Source: Deltaproteobacteria bacterium (GTDB taxonomy: Bacteria > Myxococcota_A > Polyangia > Polyangiales > JADJMO01). From it: 64,000 bases of DNA. The notes beneath the pieces are model-generated. The model saw only the letters and a list, made by a program, of their open reading frames with translations. It did not search any database and had not been told where the DNA came from. The stretch lies in the NCBI GenBank assembly GCA_025363655.1, contig JANYDK010000092.1, forward strand, positions 1 to 64,000, read 5' to 3'. Shown in pieces: positions 26,209 to 35,423 of the stretch (its first letter is position 1; every line of letters begins with the position of its first letter). The translations under genes and the position numbers were made by a program.

Positions 26209-26244
26209 GTCGCATCTGCCCGCTGTTTTTCGCTCGGGTGCGAC
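26209..26244 (+). other. Potential stem-loop before the receiver-domain gene
   Basis: GTCGCA and TGCGAC pair around an inner CCCG/CGGG stem with a 12-base, T-rich loop; four bases bulge on the left. It begins 9 bp after one stop and ends about 70 bp before the next start. It could be a terminator lacking a T-run, or a leader structure. Confidence 0.3.
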
Positions 26245-26313
26245 AATCGACGCCGTCGTCGCACCGCGGACCTTGGCCATCCCCGCGGCGTCCGGCAGAC
26301 TTAGAGTGATCAC

Positions 26314-27456
26314 GTGTCTCGCCCGTCGAGCCCCATCTTCCACCAACCTGCCGGCGATCACTCGACGATCCGCCCCGCGCAGCGCATGCTCTCTCGGCTT
26401 CTGCGCACGGCCTACGCCGACGATCCGCGCGCCCAGGTGTTGGTCGATCAGTCGCTCGATGCCGCGCGACTCCCCCGATTTCCCGACGATCCGCGCGAGC
26501 TCCTGAATTTCGTCCGGGTGCATCTGGCTCCACGGATGATCACCGACGTCGGTCCGCGCCTCGTGGCGGCGCTGCTCGACGATCTCGAGGCCGAGATCGA
26601 GCACGAGTTCGCAGCCGACGACAGCTCATCGCGAATGGCCGTGGCCACCCGCCTCGTACCGCCGGCGATGGACACCACGCTCGACTACGGGGCTCGCGGG
26701 CAACGTGACCAGCCGGCGCGACAAAAGCTGCCGTCGCTGCGCGAGTTGGTGGCGAGCGATCCCAGCGAGCGCACCCTCGCGGGTCTCGGCGAAGACAGCC
26801 ACGACGAGCTCGACCTCCGAGACCCGCGCGACCCGTACACGAGAGACACCAAGACCGCGGTCGAGAGCGATCCGCCCGTCGACCCGCTGCAGTCCCACGG
26901 CACCCTCGATGGCATCGGCGAGGGGACGACGTCGTCTCCGCCGACCCTTCCTCCGCCGGAAGCGCCAGCTGCCTACGAGAGCGATCCGAACGCGCACGAC
27001 CTGCCGACGCGGGAGATGCCCGTCTATGTCCCGCCCGAGGCGCTTCGGGCGAGCACTCCGCCCAAGCCACCACCGCTCGCCCCGCGGCCAGCGCGGCCTT
27101 CCGTCATCCTGGTCGACGGTGATCGCTTCGGTCGTGCTTCGCTCGCGCGCGCGCTCGTGCAGGCCCAGTGCGACGTGACCGTGCTCGACAGCGCCTCCGA
27201 GGTCGTCACCGCGCTCGCGTCGGGCGAATGGCTCGACGTCGTCATCACCGATGTCGACGGCGTCGACGTCGAGTCGATGTTGCGCGCCTTGCAACGACTC
27301 CGCCCGACGACACCGGTGATCGCCTGGACCCGCGCGACGCGCGCAGTCGCCGAGCACGTCCTGCTCACGGCCAACGTCGCCTCGTTCGAAATCATCGCCA
27401 AGGCCTCGCGCACCTCCGAGGTCATCGAGCTCGTCCGAAGATTCGCGGCTCGTTGA
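26314..27456 (+). CDS. Response-regulator-like protein with C-terminal receiver domain
   Basis: Residues 265-380 form a receiver-like domain: PSVILVDGDRFGRASLARAL, then LDVVITDVDG with the phospho-acceptor Asp, AWTRA with the switch Thr, and IAKASR with the conserved Lys. The acidic pair near strand 1 is spaced as DGD rather than the normal adjacent pair, so the Mg site may be weak. The first 260 residues contain a helical stretch near 15-90 and then a long charged, Pro-rich linker with no known domain. No output domain follows. Start GTG at 26314. Confidence 0.75.
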   Translation: MSRPSSPIFHQPAGDHSTIRPAQRMLSRLLRTAYADDPRAQVLVDQSLDAARLPRFPDDPRELLNFVRVHLAPRMITDVGPRLVAALLDDLEAEIEHEFAADDSSSRMAVATRLVPPAMDTTLDYGARGQRDQPARQKLPSLRELVASDPSERTLAGLGEDSHDELDLRDPRDPYTRDTKTAVESDPPVDPLQSHGTLDGIGEGTTSSPPTLPPPEAPAAYESDPNAHDLPTREMPVYVPPEALRASTPPKPPPLAPRPARPSVILVDGDRFGRASLARALVQAQCDVTVLDSASEVVTALASGEWLDVVITDVDGVDVESMLRALQRLRPTTPVIAWTRATRAVAEHVLLTANVASFEIIAKASRTSEVIELVRRFAAR

Positions 27457-27961
27457 ACCCAGCGGGCGCAAAATTTGGCCCTCTGACGCGCGGCGTGCGA
27501 TTCCGCGACGACGATGGCTGCCGATGGAACCGACGGAACTGAAGACCACGCGGGTGATGGTGAGCGTCGGGTGACGCCGCGTCGCGAGGGCGAGGACCGT
27601 CGAGCGTTCTGGCGCCCGAACCCGGACCGCCGTCGCGAGGAGACCGAGCTCGGTCGCCGCGACGTCGATTTGCCGGGCGGCTCTGAGTCACCTTCGCCAA
27701 GCAAATAGCGATCCAGAGCCGCAGGTCGATTGACGATCGCGGGACCGTGGTGTACCCAACCCCACCTCGCCGCTAAGGGCCTTCGCTCAGAGCGTCGAAA
27801 GTGCATCGCCCAGCTGTTTTGCTTGCGACGGGCACTTACGCGCGGACGCCGCCGACCTTATGGTCCGGCGCTCTCGTGTCGCTCTCTCGCATCTGAACGT
27901 CAGGGCACGGTGCCGCGCATCTCGCGCGCACGCACTTCGCCACCAGCAGTCGGAGTCTTCC
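27457..27961. other. 505-bp stretch without a convincing gene, upstream of yajC
   Basis: The stretch holds a 64-codon open frame at 27514-27708 with poor third-position bias, then about 250 bp without coding features before yajC. The promoter of the yajC-secD-secF group should lie in its right half. I see no tRNA or clear riboswitch fold. Third-position composition and lack of long frames on either strand argue that most of it is noncoding. Confidence 0.5.
27514..27708 (+). CDS. Possible small basic protein, doubtful
   Basis: A 64-codon frame from ATG 27514 encoding a hydrophilic, Arg/Asp/Glu-rich peptide with RREGEDRRAFWRPNPDRRRE in the centre. Third-codon GC is lower than in neighbouring genes, and no ribosome site is evident. 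It may be a real small protein, but a chance frame is as likely. Confidence 0.3.
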   Translation: MAADGTDGTEDHAGDGERRVTPRREGEDRRAFWRPNPDRRREETELGRRDVDLPGGSESPSPSK

Positions 27962-28429
27962 ATGTCGCTCCCCTTCTCGAACCTCCCCGTCGTCACTTGT
28001 GGCTCTTTCACCTTTGATGGCGCGCTCGCCCAGGTCGCAGCACCGGGTGGACAGCCCGCGGCGCCTGCGGGCGGCGGTTCGACGCAGCAGCAGCAGGGTG
28101 GTGGCAGCGCGCCGGGCGGCGGAAGCTTCATGACGCTCCTCCTGCCGATCGTCCTCGTCGGCTTCTTCTGGCTCTTCCTTCTGCGCCCGCAGCAGAAGAA
28201 GGCCAAGGAGCTCGACTCGAAGCTGAAGAAGGGCGACCGCGTCTTCACCAGCGCCGGCCTCATCGGGAAGATCGTCAACCTCGGTGACAAGCGCGCAATG
28301 CTCGAAATCGCGCCCAACGTGAAGATCGAAGTCATGCGCACCTCGATCGGCGGCCTCGACGACGGTGGCGACGACGCGAGCAAAGCCAAGGACGCCAAAG
28401 ACGACAAGCTCGCCGAGGCAAAGAAGTAA
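27962..28429 (+). CDS. yajC: Preprotein translocase subunit YajC
   Basis: A single membrane helix (MTLLLPIVLVGFFWLFLLRP) is followed by QQKKAKELDSKLKKGDRVFTSAGLIGKIVNL and a further beta-rich stretch ending at VMRTSIGGL, the YajC signature. The N-terminal 50 residues, rich in Gly, Gln and Pro, and the acidic/basic C-terminal tail make it 155 aa against a usual 85-110. YajC binds SecDF in the inner membrane and helps protein export. ATG 27962 is chosen; the longer frame upstream encodes only a basic leader. secD follows after a hairpin terminator. Confidence 0.93.
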   Translation: MSLPFSNLPVVTCGSFTFDGALAQVAAPGGQPAAPAGGGSTQQQQGGGSAPGGGSFMTLLLPIVLVGFFWLFLLRPQQKKAKELDSKLKKGDRVFTSAGLIGKIVNLGDKRAMLEIAPNVKIEVMRTSIGGLDDGGDDASKAKDAKDDKLAEAKK

Positions 28430-28434
28430 GTAGC

Positions 28435-28455
28435 GCTCTCTTCGAGAGCTTTTTT
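28435..28455 (+). terminator. Intrinsic terminator or attenuator between yajC and secD
   Basis: GCTCTC-TTC-GAGAGC forms a 6-bp stem with a 3-base loop, directly followed by six T. It begins 5 bp after the yajC stop and lies 79 bp before secD. Such a structure would reduce read-through, setting yajC above secDF. Confidence 0.75.
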
Positions 28456-28534
28456 CTCAGAGATCCGCGAGACGGCGACGCGACGAGACACTTCTCGCCG
28501 TCCGCCGTCTCGGCCATGGAGAACGAGTCCGCAC

Positions 28535-30451
28535 ATGAGCCGCTGGTGGTACACGAAGGTGACGTTGATCCTCCTCCTGGGGATCTCCGCGTTCATCGTG
28601 GTTTGGCCGAGCCTCGAGTCCCTGGTCGGGCTCAAGGCGCCGAAGTGGATCAAAGAGCACGTCCACGCCCGCATCAACCGCGGCCTCGACCTCCGCGGCG
28701 GCCTCCGGCTCGTCTACACGGTGCAAGTCGACGAGGCGATCAGCGACAAGCGCAACCGCGCCGCCGACGATCTGCGCCAGCGTCTCGCCCTCGCCCTCGG
28801 CATCATCAAGCAAGAGGACAAAGAGCGCTCCCTCAACCAGGCGAGCCAAGACTCTCTCGCCGCCCGCGTGAAGGTCGAGCGCTTCGAGAACAACCGCGTC
28901 CTCTTCAAGTTCAACAACGAGGCCGACGCCTCGCTCATGAGCAACCAGTTCCTCGAGAGCGTCGCCAACGAGCTCACCTGGAGCCGCCCCGACAAGCTCA
29001 CCGTCAACCTGAAGATCCTCGCCGAAGAAGAGAACCGCATCCGTGAAGGCGCGGTCAGCCAGGCGAAGAAGACGGTCGAAGGACGCGTCGACGAGCTCGG
29101 TCTGAAAGAAGCGGCGATCAGCACGCGCGACGAAGACATCATCATCGAGGTCCCCGGCGAGGACGACAAAGTCTTCGAAGAGATCAAGAGCATCGTCGCT
29201 CAGACGGCGCGCCTCGAGTTCAAGATCCTCGACGACGCCGGCGACTTCTTCGGCAAGCTCGATCAGACCGCGCACCCCCTTCCCCTCGGCGGCTCGATGC
29301 AGGCCGAGTCGGCACCCAACGGCACCGACGATCCGACGGGCGGCGCTGGCGGCAGCACCAAGTACGTCACGAGCCACTACGTCCGCGTGGTGCAACAGCC
29401 GGGCGAGACGACGCAGCAGGCGAAGGCTCGGCTCAAGGCTTGGGTCGCCACGCTCGGCGTCGCCGACGACCACCAGGTCGCGTTCGGCAACGACAGCGAG
29501 CCCGGCTCGCGCAAGACGATGAAGGACACCTGGCGCACCTACTACATGCAGAGCCGCGCCGACGTCACCGGTGAGTACATCACCGACGCGTCCGTGCAGG
29601 CCGACTCGCAGAAGGGGCCGCAACAAGAGTACTACGTCTCGCTCACGTTCTCGCCGACCGGCGCCGATCGCTTCAAGGAGATCACCGGTCGCAACATCAA
29701 GAAGCGCTTCGCCATTCTCCTCGACGACACCGTCGACTCGGCGCCGGTCATCCAGTCGGAGATCGGCGGCGGGCACGCGCAAATCACCCTCGGCGGCTCG
29801 GGCGATCGCAAGCAGCAGCTGCAAGACGCGAAGAACCTCGAGATGGTCCTCCGCGCCGGCGCGCTCCCCGCGAGCATCGAAGAGTCGAACGAGCAGCGCA
29901 TCGGCGCCTCGCTCGGTGCCGACGCCATCAAGGAAGGTCTGAAGGGCGCGGCCATCGGCGCCGGCTTCGTCCTCCTCTTCATGGTCGTCTACTACCGGGC
30001 GGCCGGCCTCATCGCGAACTTCGCCGTGCTCTTCAACCTGCTCCTCCAGCTCGCCGCGCTCGCCTTCTTCGGCGCGTCGATGACGCTGCCGGGCATCGCC
30101 GGCCTCGCGCTCACCATCGGTATGGCCGTCGACGCCAATGTGCTCATCAACGAGCGCATCCGTGAAGAGCTCCGTGAAGGTCGCTCACCGCGCGCGGCCG
30201 TCGAAACGGGGTATTCGAAGGCCTTCTCCGCCGTCTTCGACGGCCACGTCACCACCTTCATCGGTGGTCTCCTCCTCCTGCAGTACGGCACCGGACCGAT
30301 CAAGGGCTTCGCAGTGACGCTCATCATCGGCATCGTCGCCTCCCTCTTCACCGGCGTCGTTTGCACACGCATCGTCTTCGACTGGTGGGTAATCGGGCGG
30401 CGCGTGAAGAAACTCAGCCTCGGTGGCGTCACCGAGAAGGTCGCGAGCTGA
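28535..30451 (+). CDS. secD: Protein translocase subunit SecD
   Basis: A 638-aa inner-membrane protein with the first helix at 9-26, the D1 motif GLDLRGG at 50-56, a large periplasmic domain, and five C-terminal helices starting at ASLGADAIKEGLKGAAIGAGFVLLFMVVYY. GMAVDANVLINERIREEL in helix 4 contains the Asp used in proton flow. SecD with SecF uses the proton gradient to pull exported proteins through SecYEG. The periplasmic part has a Gly/Thr-rich insertion near 250-275. secF starts two bases after its stop. Confidence 0.97.
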   Translation: MSRWWYTKVTLILLLGISAFIVVWPSLESLVGLKAPKWIKEHVHARINRGLDLRGGLRLVYTVQVDEAISDKRNRAADDLRQRLALALGIIKQEDKERSLNQASQDSLAARVKVERFENNRVLFKFNNEADASLMSNQFLESVANELTWSRPDKLTVNLKILAEEENRIREGAVSQAKKTVEGRVDELGLKEAAISTRDEDIIIEVPGEDDKVFEEIKSIVAQTARLEFKILDDAGDFFGKLDQTAHPLPLGGSMQAESAPNGTDDPTGGAGGSTKYVTSHYVRVVQQPGETTQQAKARLKAWVATLGVADDHQVAFGNDSEPGSRKTMKDTWRTYYMQSRADVTGEYITDASVQADSQKGPQQEYYVSLTFSPTGADRFKEITGRNIKKRFAILLDDTVDSAPVIQSEIGGGHAQITLGGSGDRKQQLQDAKNLEMVLRAGALPASIEESNEQRIGASLGADAIKEGLKGAAIGAGFVLLFMVVYYRAAGLIANFAVLFNLLLQLAALAFFGASMTLPGIAGLALTIGMAVDANVLINERIREELREGRSPRAAVETGYSKAFSAVFDGHVTTFIGGLLLLQYGTGPIKGFAVTLIIGIVASLFTGVVCTRIVFDWWVIGRRVKKLSLGGVTEKVAS

Positions 30452-30453
30452 TC

Positions 30454-31968
30454 ATGGAGCTCATCAAGCCCGGTACCCGCATCGACTTCATGCGGCAGCG
30501 GAAGTTCTGGATCACGTTGTCGCTCGTCCTCGCGGGCATCTCGCTCGTCCTCGCTCTCATGCCGGCAGGGCTCGTGAAAGAGTTCGGCGGCCTGAAGATC
30601 GGCCTCGGTCCCAACTACGGAACCGACTTCCGCGGCGGCACCGAGCTGACCGTGAAGTTCAAGAAGCCGATGGACGTCGGCGCGCTCCGTGCCGCCATCG
30701 AGGCCATTCCTGGCTTCTCACGCCCCGACGTCGTCACCGCCGGCAACGCGGGCGAGAACAAGTTCCTCATCCGCGTGCAGGAGCACAGCTCGCTCGACGA
30801 CAAGACGATGCAGGCGGTGCGGGCCAACCTCTGCTACCGCGGGAGCCCCATCGACGAGAACGGCGCGGCCATCGCGTGCGGCAAGGGCTGCGCGGCCGGC
30901 TTCGAGTGCGACCCGGCGACCAAGACCTGCATCGACCCGGCGCTCGACGCGAACAAGTGCCCCGAGACCGGGCTCAAGGCCGGTGAGGTCAAGTTCAGTC
31001 CTGGCGGCGACAAGGTGGCCGCGCGCTTCGAAGTGCGCGCCGCCGAAGATCTGCTCGTCCCGTCGTGCCCCAAGATCGGCGAGAAGCCCGCTGGGTGCAA
31101 CGACACTGGCCTTCCGCTCCTCCGTCCCGAGATCGACACCAAGCTGCGCGCCGCGATCACCGGCGCCGGCATTGCGTTGCGCGGCGCGGTCAACGACAAG
31201 GGTCAGAACGTCGACGTCACGGTCAAGGGCAAGGAAGGCTCGGTCTCGAAGGAGTTCCGCGTCGAGGTCCAGCTCAAGTCGAAGGGCGACCTCCTCCTCG
31301 ACGAGCTGCGCAAGAAGCTCGGCGACGACGTCGTCCCCGCAGCGGCCGAGAGCGTCGAGTGGGTCGGACCGCGCGCCGGCAAGCAGCTACGCGACGCGGC
31401 GATCAAGAGCGTGCTCTTCGCCATCATCTTCATCATGGCGTACGTCGCCTTCCGCTTCGACCTGCGGTTCGCGCCGGGAGGCATCATCGCCCTCTTCCAC
31501 GACGCGCTCGTGGTCATCGGCGTCTTCATCGTCCTCCACCGCGAGATCTCGCTATCGACGATCGCCGCCATCCTCACCATCGTCGGCTACTCCATCGCCG
31601 ATACCGTCATCGTCTACGACCGCATTCGCGAAAACCTCGTGAAACACCGAGGGAAAACGTTCTACGACATCATCAACATGTCGGTGAGCGAGACGCTCTC
31701 ACGCACCATCCTGACGTCGGGCTCGGTGCTCCTCTCGGTCGCCGCGTTCTTCTTCTACGGCACCGGCATCATCAAGGACTTCGCGCTCGCCCTCTTCGTC
31801 GGCGTCCTCGCCGGAACCTACTCGTCGATCTTCGTCGCCGCCCCGATGACGGAGTGGATCGATCGCAAGTGGTTCGGCGCCTCCGCCACCAAGATCAAGC
31901 GCCGTAAGTCGAAGGCGAAGACCACGGGACCGGGCGGCGCCAAGCACCAAGCGCAGCATCAGCTCTGA
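30454..31968 (+). CDS. secF: Protein translocase subunit SecF with cysteine-rich periplasmic insertion
   Basis: Helix 1 (about 19-37), GTDFRGGTEL (56-65) and the C-terminal five helices with YSIADTVIVYDRIREN and SETLSRTILTS identify SecF. Normal SecF is about 300-320 aa; this one has 504. The extra roughly 180 residues lie in the periplasmic domain between the first helix and the core, about residues 125-300, and hold eight cysteines (127, 142, 146, 152, 159, 169, 205, 215), four of them in CGKGCAAGFECDPATKTC. The spacing recalls small disulfide-bonded EGF-like or myxobacterial Cys-repeat modules. The insertion is in frame, with no sign of frameshift. Confidence 0.95.
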   Translation: MELIKPGTRIDFMRQRKFWITLSLVLAGISLVLALMPAGLVKEFGGLKIGLGPNYGTDFRGGTELTVKFKKPMDVGALRAAIEAIPGFSRPDVVTAGNAGENKFLIRVQEHSSLDDKTMQAVRANLCYRGSPIDENGAAIACGKGCAAGFECDPATKTCIDPALDANKCPETGLKAGEVKFSPGGDKVAARFEVRAAEDLLVPSCPKIGEKPAGCNDTGLPLLRPEIDTKLRAAITGAGIALRGAVNDKGQNVDVTVKGKEGSVSKEFRVEVQLKSKGDLLLDELRKKLGDDVVPAAAESVEWVGPRAGKQLRDAAIKSVLFAIIFIMAYVAFRFDLRFAPGGIIALFHDALVVIGVFIVLHREISLSTIAAILTIVGYSIADTVIVYDRIRENLVKHRGKTFYDIINMSVSETLSRTILTSGSVLLSVAAFFFYGTGIIKDFALALFVGVLAGTYSSIFVAAPMTEWIDRKWFGASATKIKRRKSKAKTTGPGGAKHQAQHQL

Positions 31969-32020
31969 GGCTGAGGCTCTCGACCCGACACTGGAGCGCG
32001 CCTGAGGACGACCCGGTGGG

Positions 32021-32659
32021 TCACTCGCAGCCAGCGGCCCCCTTGGGAGCTTGATCGCACGGCGCGCCGTCGTCGGAGCACTTCGGAACTGGGATCGGCG
32101 TCGCGAGCGTGTCGTATCCCCAAGGCGCGCCAGCTCGGAGCCACTCGGCGATGCGACCGAGCTCGTTGGTCGTCAGCTTGCGATTGGCGCCGCAGTTCGA
32201 GAGCGGCATGTACGCGTGCTGAGGATCGGGGCCCACCACCTCGAGGAGCGTCGACTTCGCCGTGGTGTCGACTCCCGGCGTGCTCTTCACGAGCGTGCGA
32301 CTCGGCTTGTCGCTCGTCGATTCCGCATCGAACTGGTGCTTGGTCAGCCCGCACCACACGCCGGCCGGGTTCTGACCGTCGTGCGAGTCCTGCATCGCCA
32401 ATCCCGAGATTCCATTGCTGCTGCCGTGGCAGACCGACGTCTGACACGCGGCGACGCCGTGGACGCGGAAATAGTCTTCGTAGAGGCCTTGGAAGGTCGG
32501 CTCGCCGAGCTTCTCGGGGATGTCTTGCTGGGTGCACGAGTAGATGCGCGGGTTGTCGGTGAGCGTCGGGTTGCCGGCGTGATCGGAGCAAGCGAACGCG
32601 ACGAGCGTGAGCGGCGCAGCGAACGCACCGAACAACCAAGAGGCATCGGGCCGGCGCAT
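32021..32659 (-). CDS. Lipoprotein with CX4CH motif, cytochrome-like
   Basis: The start ATG at 32659 gives a lipoprotein signal ending LVAFAC, so Cys24 is lipidated; the frame continues upstream without a signal. CQTSVCHG (72-79) is a CX4CH sequence, a spacing found in some cytochromes and common in myxobacterial planctomycete-type cytochrome-like domains in place of CX2CH. YMPLSNCGANRKLTTNELGRIAEWLRAGAPW near the end is the usual last part of such domains. It may bind a heme outside the cell, though heme loading is not proven. It converges with secF, 52 bp away. Confidence 0.8.
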   Translation of the reverse strand: MRRPDASWLFGAFAAPLTLVAFACSDHAGNPTLTDNPRIYSCTQQDIPEKLGEPTFQGLYEDYFRVHGVAACQTSVCHGSSNGISGLAMQDSHDGQNPAGVWCGLTKHQFDAESTSDKPSRTLVKSTPGVDTTAKSTLLEVVGPDPQHAYMPLSNCGANRKLTTNELGRIAEWLRAGAPWGYDTLATPIPVPKCSDDGAPCDQAPKGAAGCE

Positions 32660-32882
32660 CGGGAGTGAGCATATCAAGATTCTCGACGACGAATCCATCG
32701 AGGATTGCGGCCATTTCGGCGCTGCACCGTTCCACTCTCTGCGCAAGTTCGCGACCGATACCTCCGAAAAGTTCGTGTCGGCGCGCGCGATCCCTACGAT
32801 TGGCGTCGGTCGGTTGAACGATGCGTCACCGCGCGAACGCTTTCTCGAAGAGCGCCTCCGCGCGAGGAGAAATGATTCGGAA

Positions 32883-35345
32883 ATGGATGGATTCGAGATC
32901 GTCCTCGGCTCGCCTCGTGACTCGCACGGCGGAGCCAGTGTTGCCCCTCGAGGGCGTCAGCGCGGAGTGGCCGCGCTCGCGCTGGTCACCGCCGATGCGC
33001 CAACGCCGAAGGGGCCGCGCCTCGCCCGCACCCGGCCCGGGCGGGAGTCCGTCGACATCTTCGTCGGCGGCGTGAACGTCACCGCGCGCGTCGAACCCGA
33101 CCAAGCGCCTTGCGTCGTTCGTGACCTCTCGCACGCGGTGGTCGATCTGGCCTGCGGCGTACGTCGCCGCGCCGTCGTGCGCTTCTACGACGCGCCGTGG
33201 GAGCTCGGGCTCGAGCGGACCTCGGCGCAGATGTTGGCGCTGACGGTGCTGCGCAACGGGCCCGAGGCCGAGGTCGCGGTCTACGACCGTCCGGTGCCCC
33301 TCGCCGACGTGATCGCCGGCACGCGCGCGGCGATCGAGACGATGCTCGCGCAGGAGAGCTCTGGCGCCGAGATCGCGGAGGTGCTCCTGTGCGAGCTCCG
33401 GTCGGCGCGTGATGCGCTCGGCCGCCTCGAAGCACCTCTCGGCGAGGTGCCGGCGAGCGAGCCGTCGGTGGACGTCCTCGCCGTCGTCGAGCCGGAAGCT
33501 GGTCTCCGCGTGGCGTTCGGAGCCGACGTCGCCATTCGCGTGCCGGCCGGTGAGCCAGCGGCGAAGGCGCCATTCCGGCGCGACTCGGAGGACGATCTCG
33601 CCGCCGGCGGTCCGCCGCAGACTTCCGATCTGCACGCCCTCGTCGGCCGTGGTCGCATGCGCGCGCTGGTGCGCGGACGGACCAAGGACCTCGGCGAGGT
33701 CCATCCGTTCCTCGTCACCGAGCGACTCACCGACGTCGCGCAGAAGGTCCTCGATGCGTGGGAGCGCGGTCGCGCCCTCCACCTGCGCGTCGATGTCGGC
33801 GGCCCGCTCGTCGGCGTGCGCCTCGAGACGACCGGCGCGCTGTCACTCACGCTCGTCGCCGCGGATGCCGAACGATCGTCGACGGTCTTCCCGTCGCTCG
33901 AGGGGACCGATCTCGTCGACGCGATCGTCTCGCTCGGTCGCGTGCTCGTCCGCGCAGTGGTCCGACGCGATCGCGCGCAGGCCGGAAATCTACGTCTCCT
34001 CTCGCTGCGACGGCGGGTGAAGGAGCTCGGAGGGAGGCTCCGCGAGGTGGCGCGTCCAGTCGGGCCCTTCGGTGAGAGCGATCTCATCAACCCGAGCCGC
34101 GAGAGCTACCGCGCCTACGTGCAGGCACCTCCGCCCGCGCGTTCGGCGGGCGGAGCCACCGAATCGACTTCGTCCTCGCTGCGCAAGCTCCGCTACGAGG
34201 CGCGCTGGACCGCCGAGGTTCCTGGCGTCGACTTGCGAGCGACGTTCCTCTGCGGCGATCGTCTCGTGCTCTCCGGAGCGTCGCAAACGGCCTGCGTCGA
34301 TCGCGTCGATGGACGCACGATCTGGAAATTGCCGACGGTGCGTGCGACGTCACTCCCGACCTCGGGTGGGCTCGCGCGTCTACGCGGCGACGGACGGCTC
34401 GAGCTCCGCGACTTCGGGGACGGCGCCGTCCTCTGGTCGCAGCCCTGCGCGGTGCGCTCGAAGGGCACACCTGCCGCGTGCACGATCGTCGCGCCGGGTC
34501 TTCCGCGGCTCCTCGTCGCCACCGATGGCGATCGCCACCTCGTCGCCTTCGACTTGACGAGTGGTGAGCCTCGATGGCGACACGCGCTCACCCGTCCCGG
34601 CCCCGTGCGCATGCGACGCGCCGGTCGCTTGCTCGTCGTCTCCAGCGACGAAGCACAGATCACCGCGCTCGACGTCGTCGACGGCCACGTCGTCTGGCGC
34701 GTGCGCGATCGACTGCGTTTCGCGGCACCGGCGAGCATCGAGCGGGAAGATCTCGTCGCCATCGCCGGTGAACCGTCCGGGCTCGCGCGCCTCCACTTCC
34801 TCGACGCGCTCTCGGGCGCCCGTCGCTACGAGCGCACGTTGGAGGCCGCCGTCGCCACCGACTGCGCGCCGATGCTGCTGGGCAAGACCATCGTCATCGT
34901 CACCCGCGATCGTCGGGGAATCGGGCTCCTCGCGCTCGATCGCGTCTCTGGCGTCGAACGTTGGTCGACATCTCCAGGCGCCTGGCCGACCGGCACCTGC
35001 GCGATGGCGGTCGACGGGATGGTCGTCCTCAACCTCCCGACCGGCGAGGTGCTCTCTCTGGTCGCCGAGACCGGAGCGACGGCGTGGCGACACGTCTTCG
35101 ATTCGCCCTTCCACGGCGATGCGCCACGCCGGCTCGAACCCGTGCTGCGCAGCGGCGCCCTCTTCGTCCCCCAGGACAAGGTCCGCGTCCTCCGTCCTGC
35201 CGACGGCGCGATCCTCGGCATCGTGCCGAGCGATCTGGTCCCCGATCTCCTCCGTGTCGACGAACGCTGCGACGTCTACCTCGCCGAAGAGAGCGGACAC
35301 GTCGCTGCGTACGGAGCGACGACCCGTTTGCAGCTCGTGCGCTGA
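32883..35345 (+). CDS. Large protein with C-terminal PQQ-type beta-propeller
   Basis: An 820-aa protein. The first 500 residues are rich in Val/Arg/Ala with no known domain; a Cys at about residue 80 and an R/L-rich helical part near 410-440 (VRRDRAQAGNLRLLSLRRRVKELGGRL) are the only marks. The last 320 residues contain PQQ-like repeats of the type W....G....V..D...G...W (VDGRTIWKLP, FDLTSGEPRWRH, LDVVDGHVVWRV, LDRVSGVERWST), which build an eight-bladed propeller. No signal peptide, so it should be cytoplasmic. ATG 32883 is used; the frame is open for 92 codons more. It is divergent from the cytochrome-like gene. Confidence 0.75.
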   Translation: MDGFEIVLGSPRDSHGGASVAPRGRQRGVAALALVTADAPTPKGPRLARTRPGRESVDIFVGGVNVTARVEPDQAPCVVRDLSHAVVDLACGVRRRAVVRFYDAPWELGLERTSAQMLALTVLRNGPEAEVAVYDRPVPLADVIAGTRAAIETMLAQESSGAEIAEVLLCELRSARDALGRLEAPLGEVPASEPSVDVLAVVEPEAGLRVAFGADVAIRVPAGEPAAKAPFRRDSEDDLAAGGPPQTSDLHALVGRGRMRALVRGRTKDLGEVHPFLVTERLTDVAQKVLDAWERGRALHLRVDVGGPLVGVRLETTGALSLTLVAADAERSSTVFPSLEGTDLVDAIVSLGRVLVRAVVRRDRAQAGNLRLLSLRRRVKELGGRLREVARPVGPFGESDLINPSRESYRAYVQAPPPARSAGGATESTSSSLRKLRYEARWTAEVPGVDLRATFLCGDRLVLSGASQTACVDRVDGRTIWKLPTVRATSLPTSGGLARLRGDGRLELRDFGDGAVLWSQPCAVRSKGTPAACTIVAPGLPRLLVATDGDRHLVAFDLTSGEPRWRHALTRPGPVRMRRAGRLLVVSSDEAQITALDVVDGHVVWRVRDRLRFAAPASIEREDLVAIAGEPSGLARLHFLDALSGARRYERTLEAAVATDCAPMLLGKTIVIVTRDRRGIGLLALDRVSGVERWSTSPGAWPTGTCAMAVDGMVVLNLPTGEVLSLVAETGATAWRHVFDSPFHGDAPRRLEPVLRSGALFVPQDKVRVLRPADGAILGIVPSDLVPDLLRVDERCDVYLAEESGHVAAYGATTRLQLVR

Positions 35346-35423
35346 TTCCTCGCAACCGACGAGACTCCGCTGTCGAGAGGTGTAGGTGACGGGCATTTCG
35401 CTCGTCGCCCAGGAGCACCTCTC

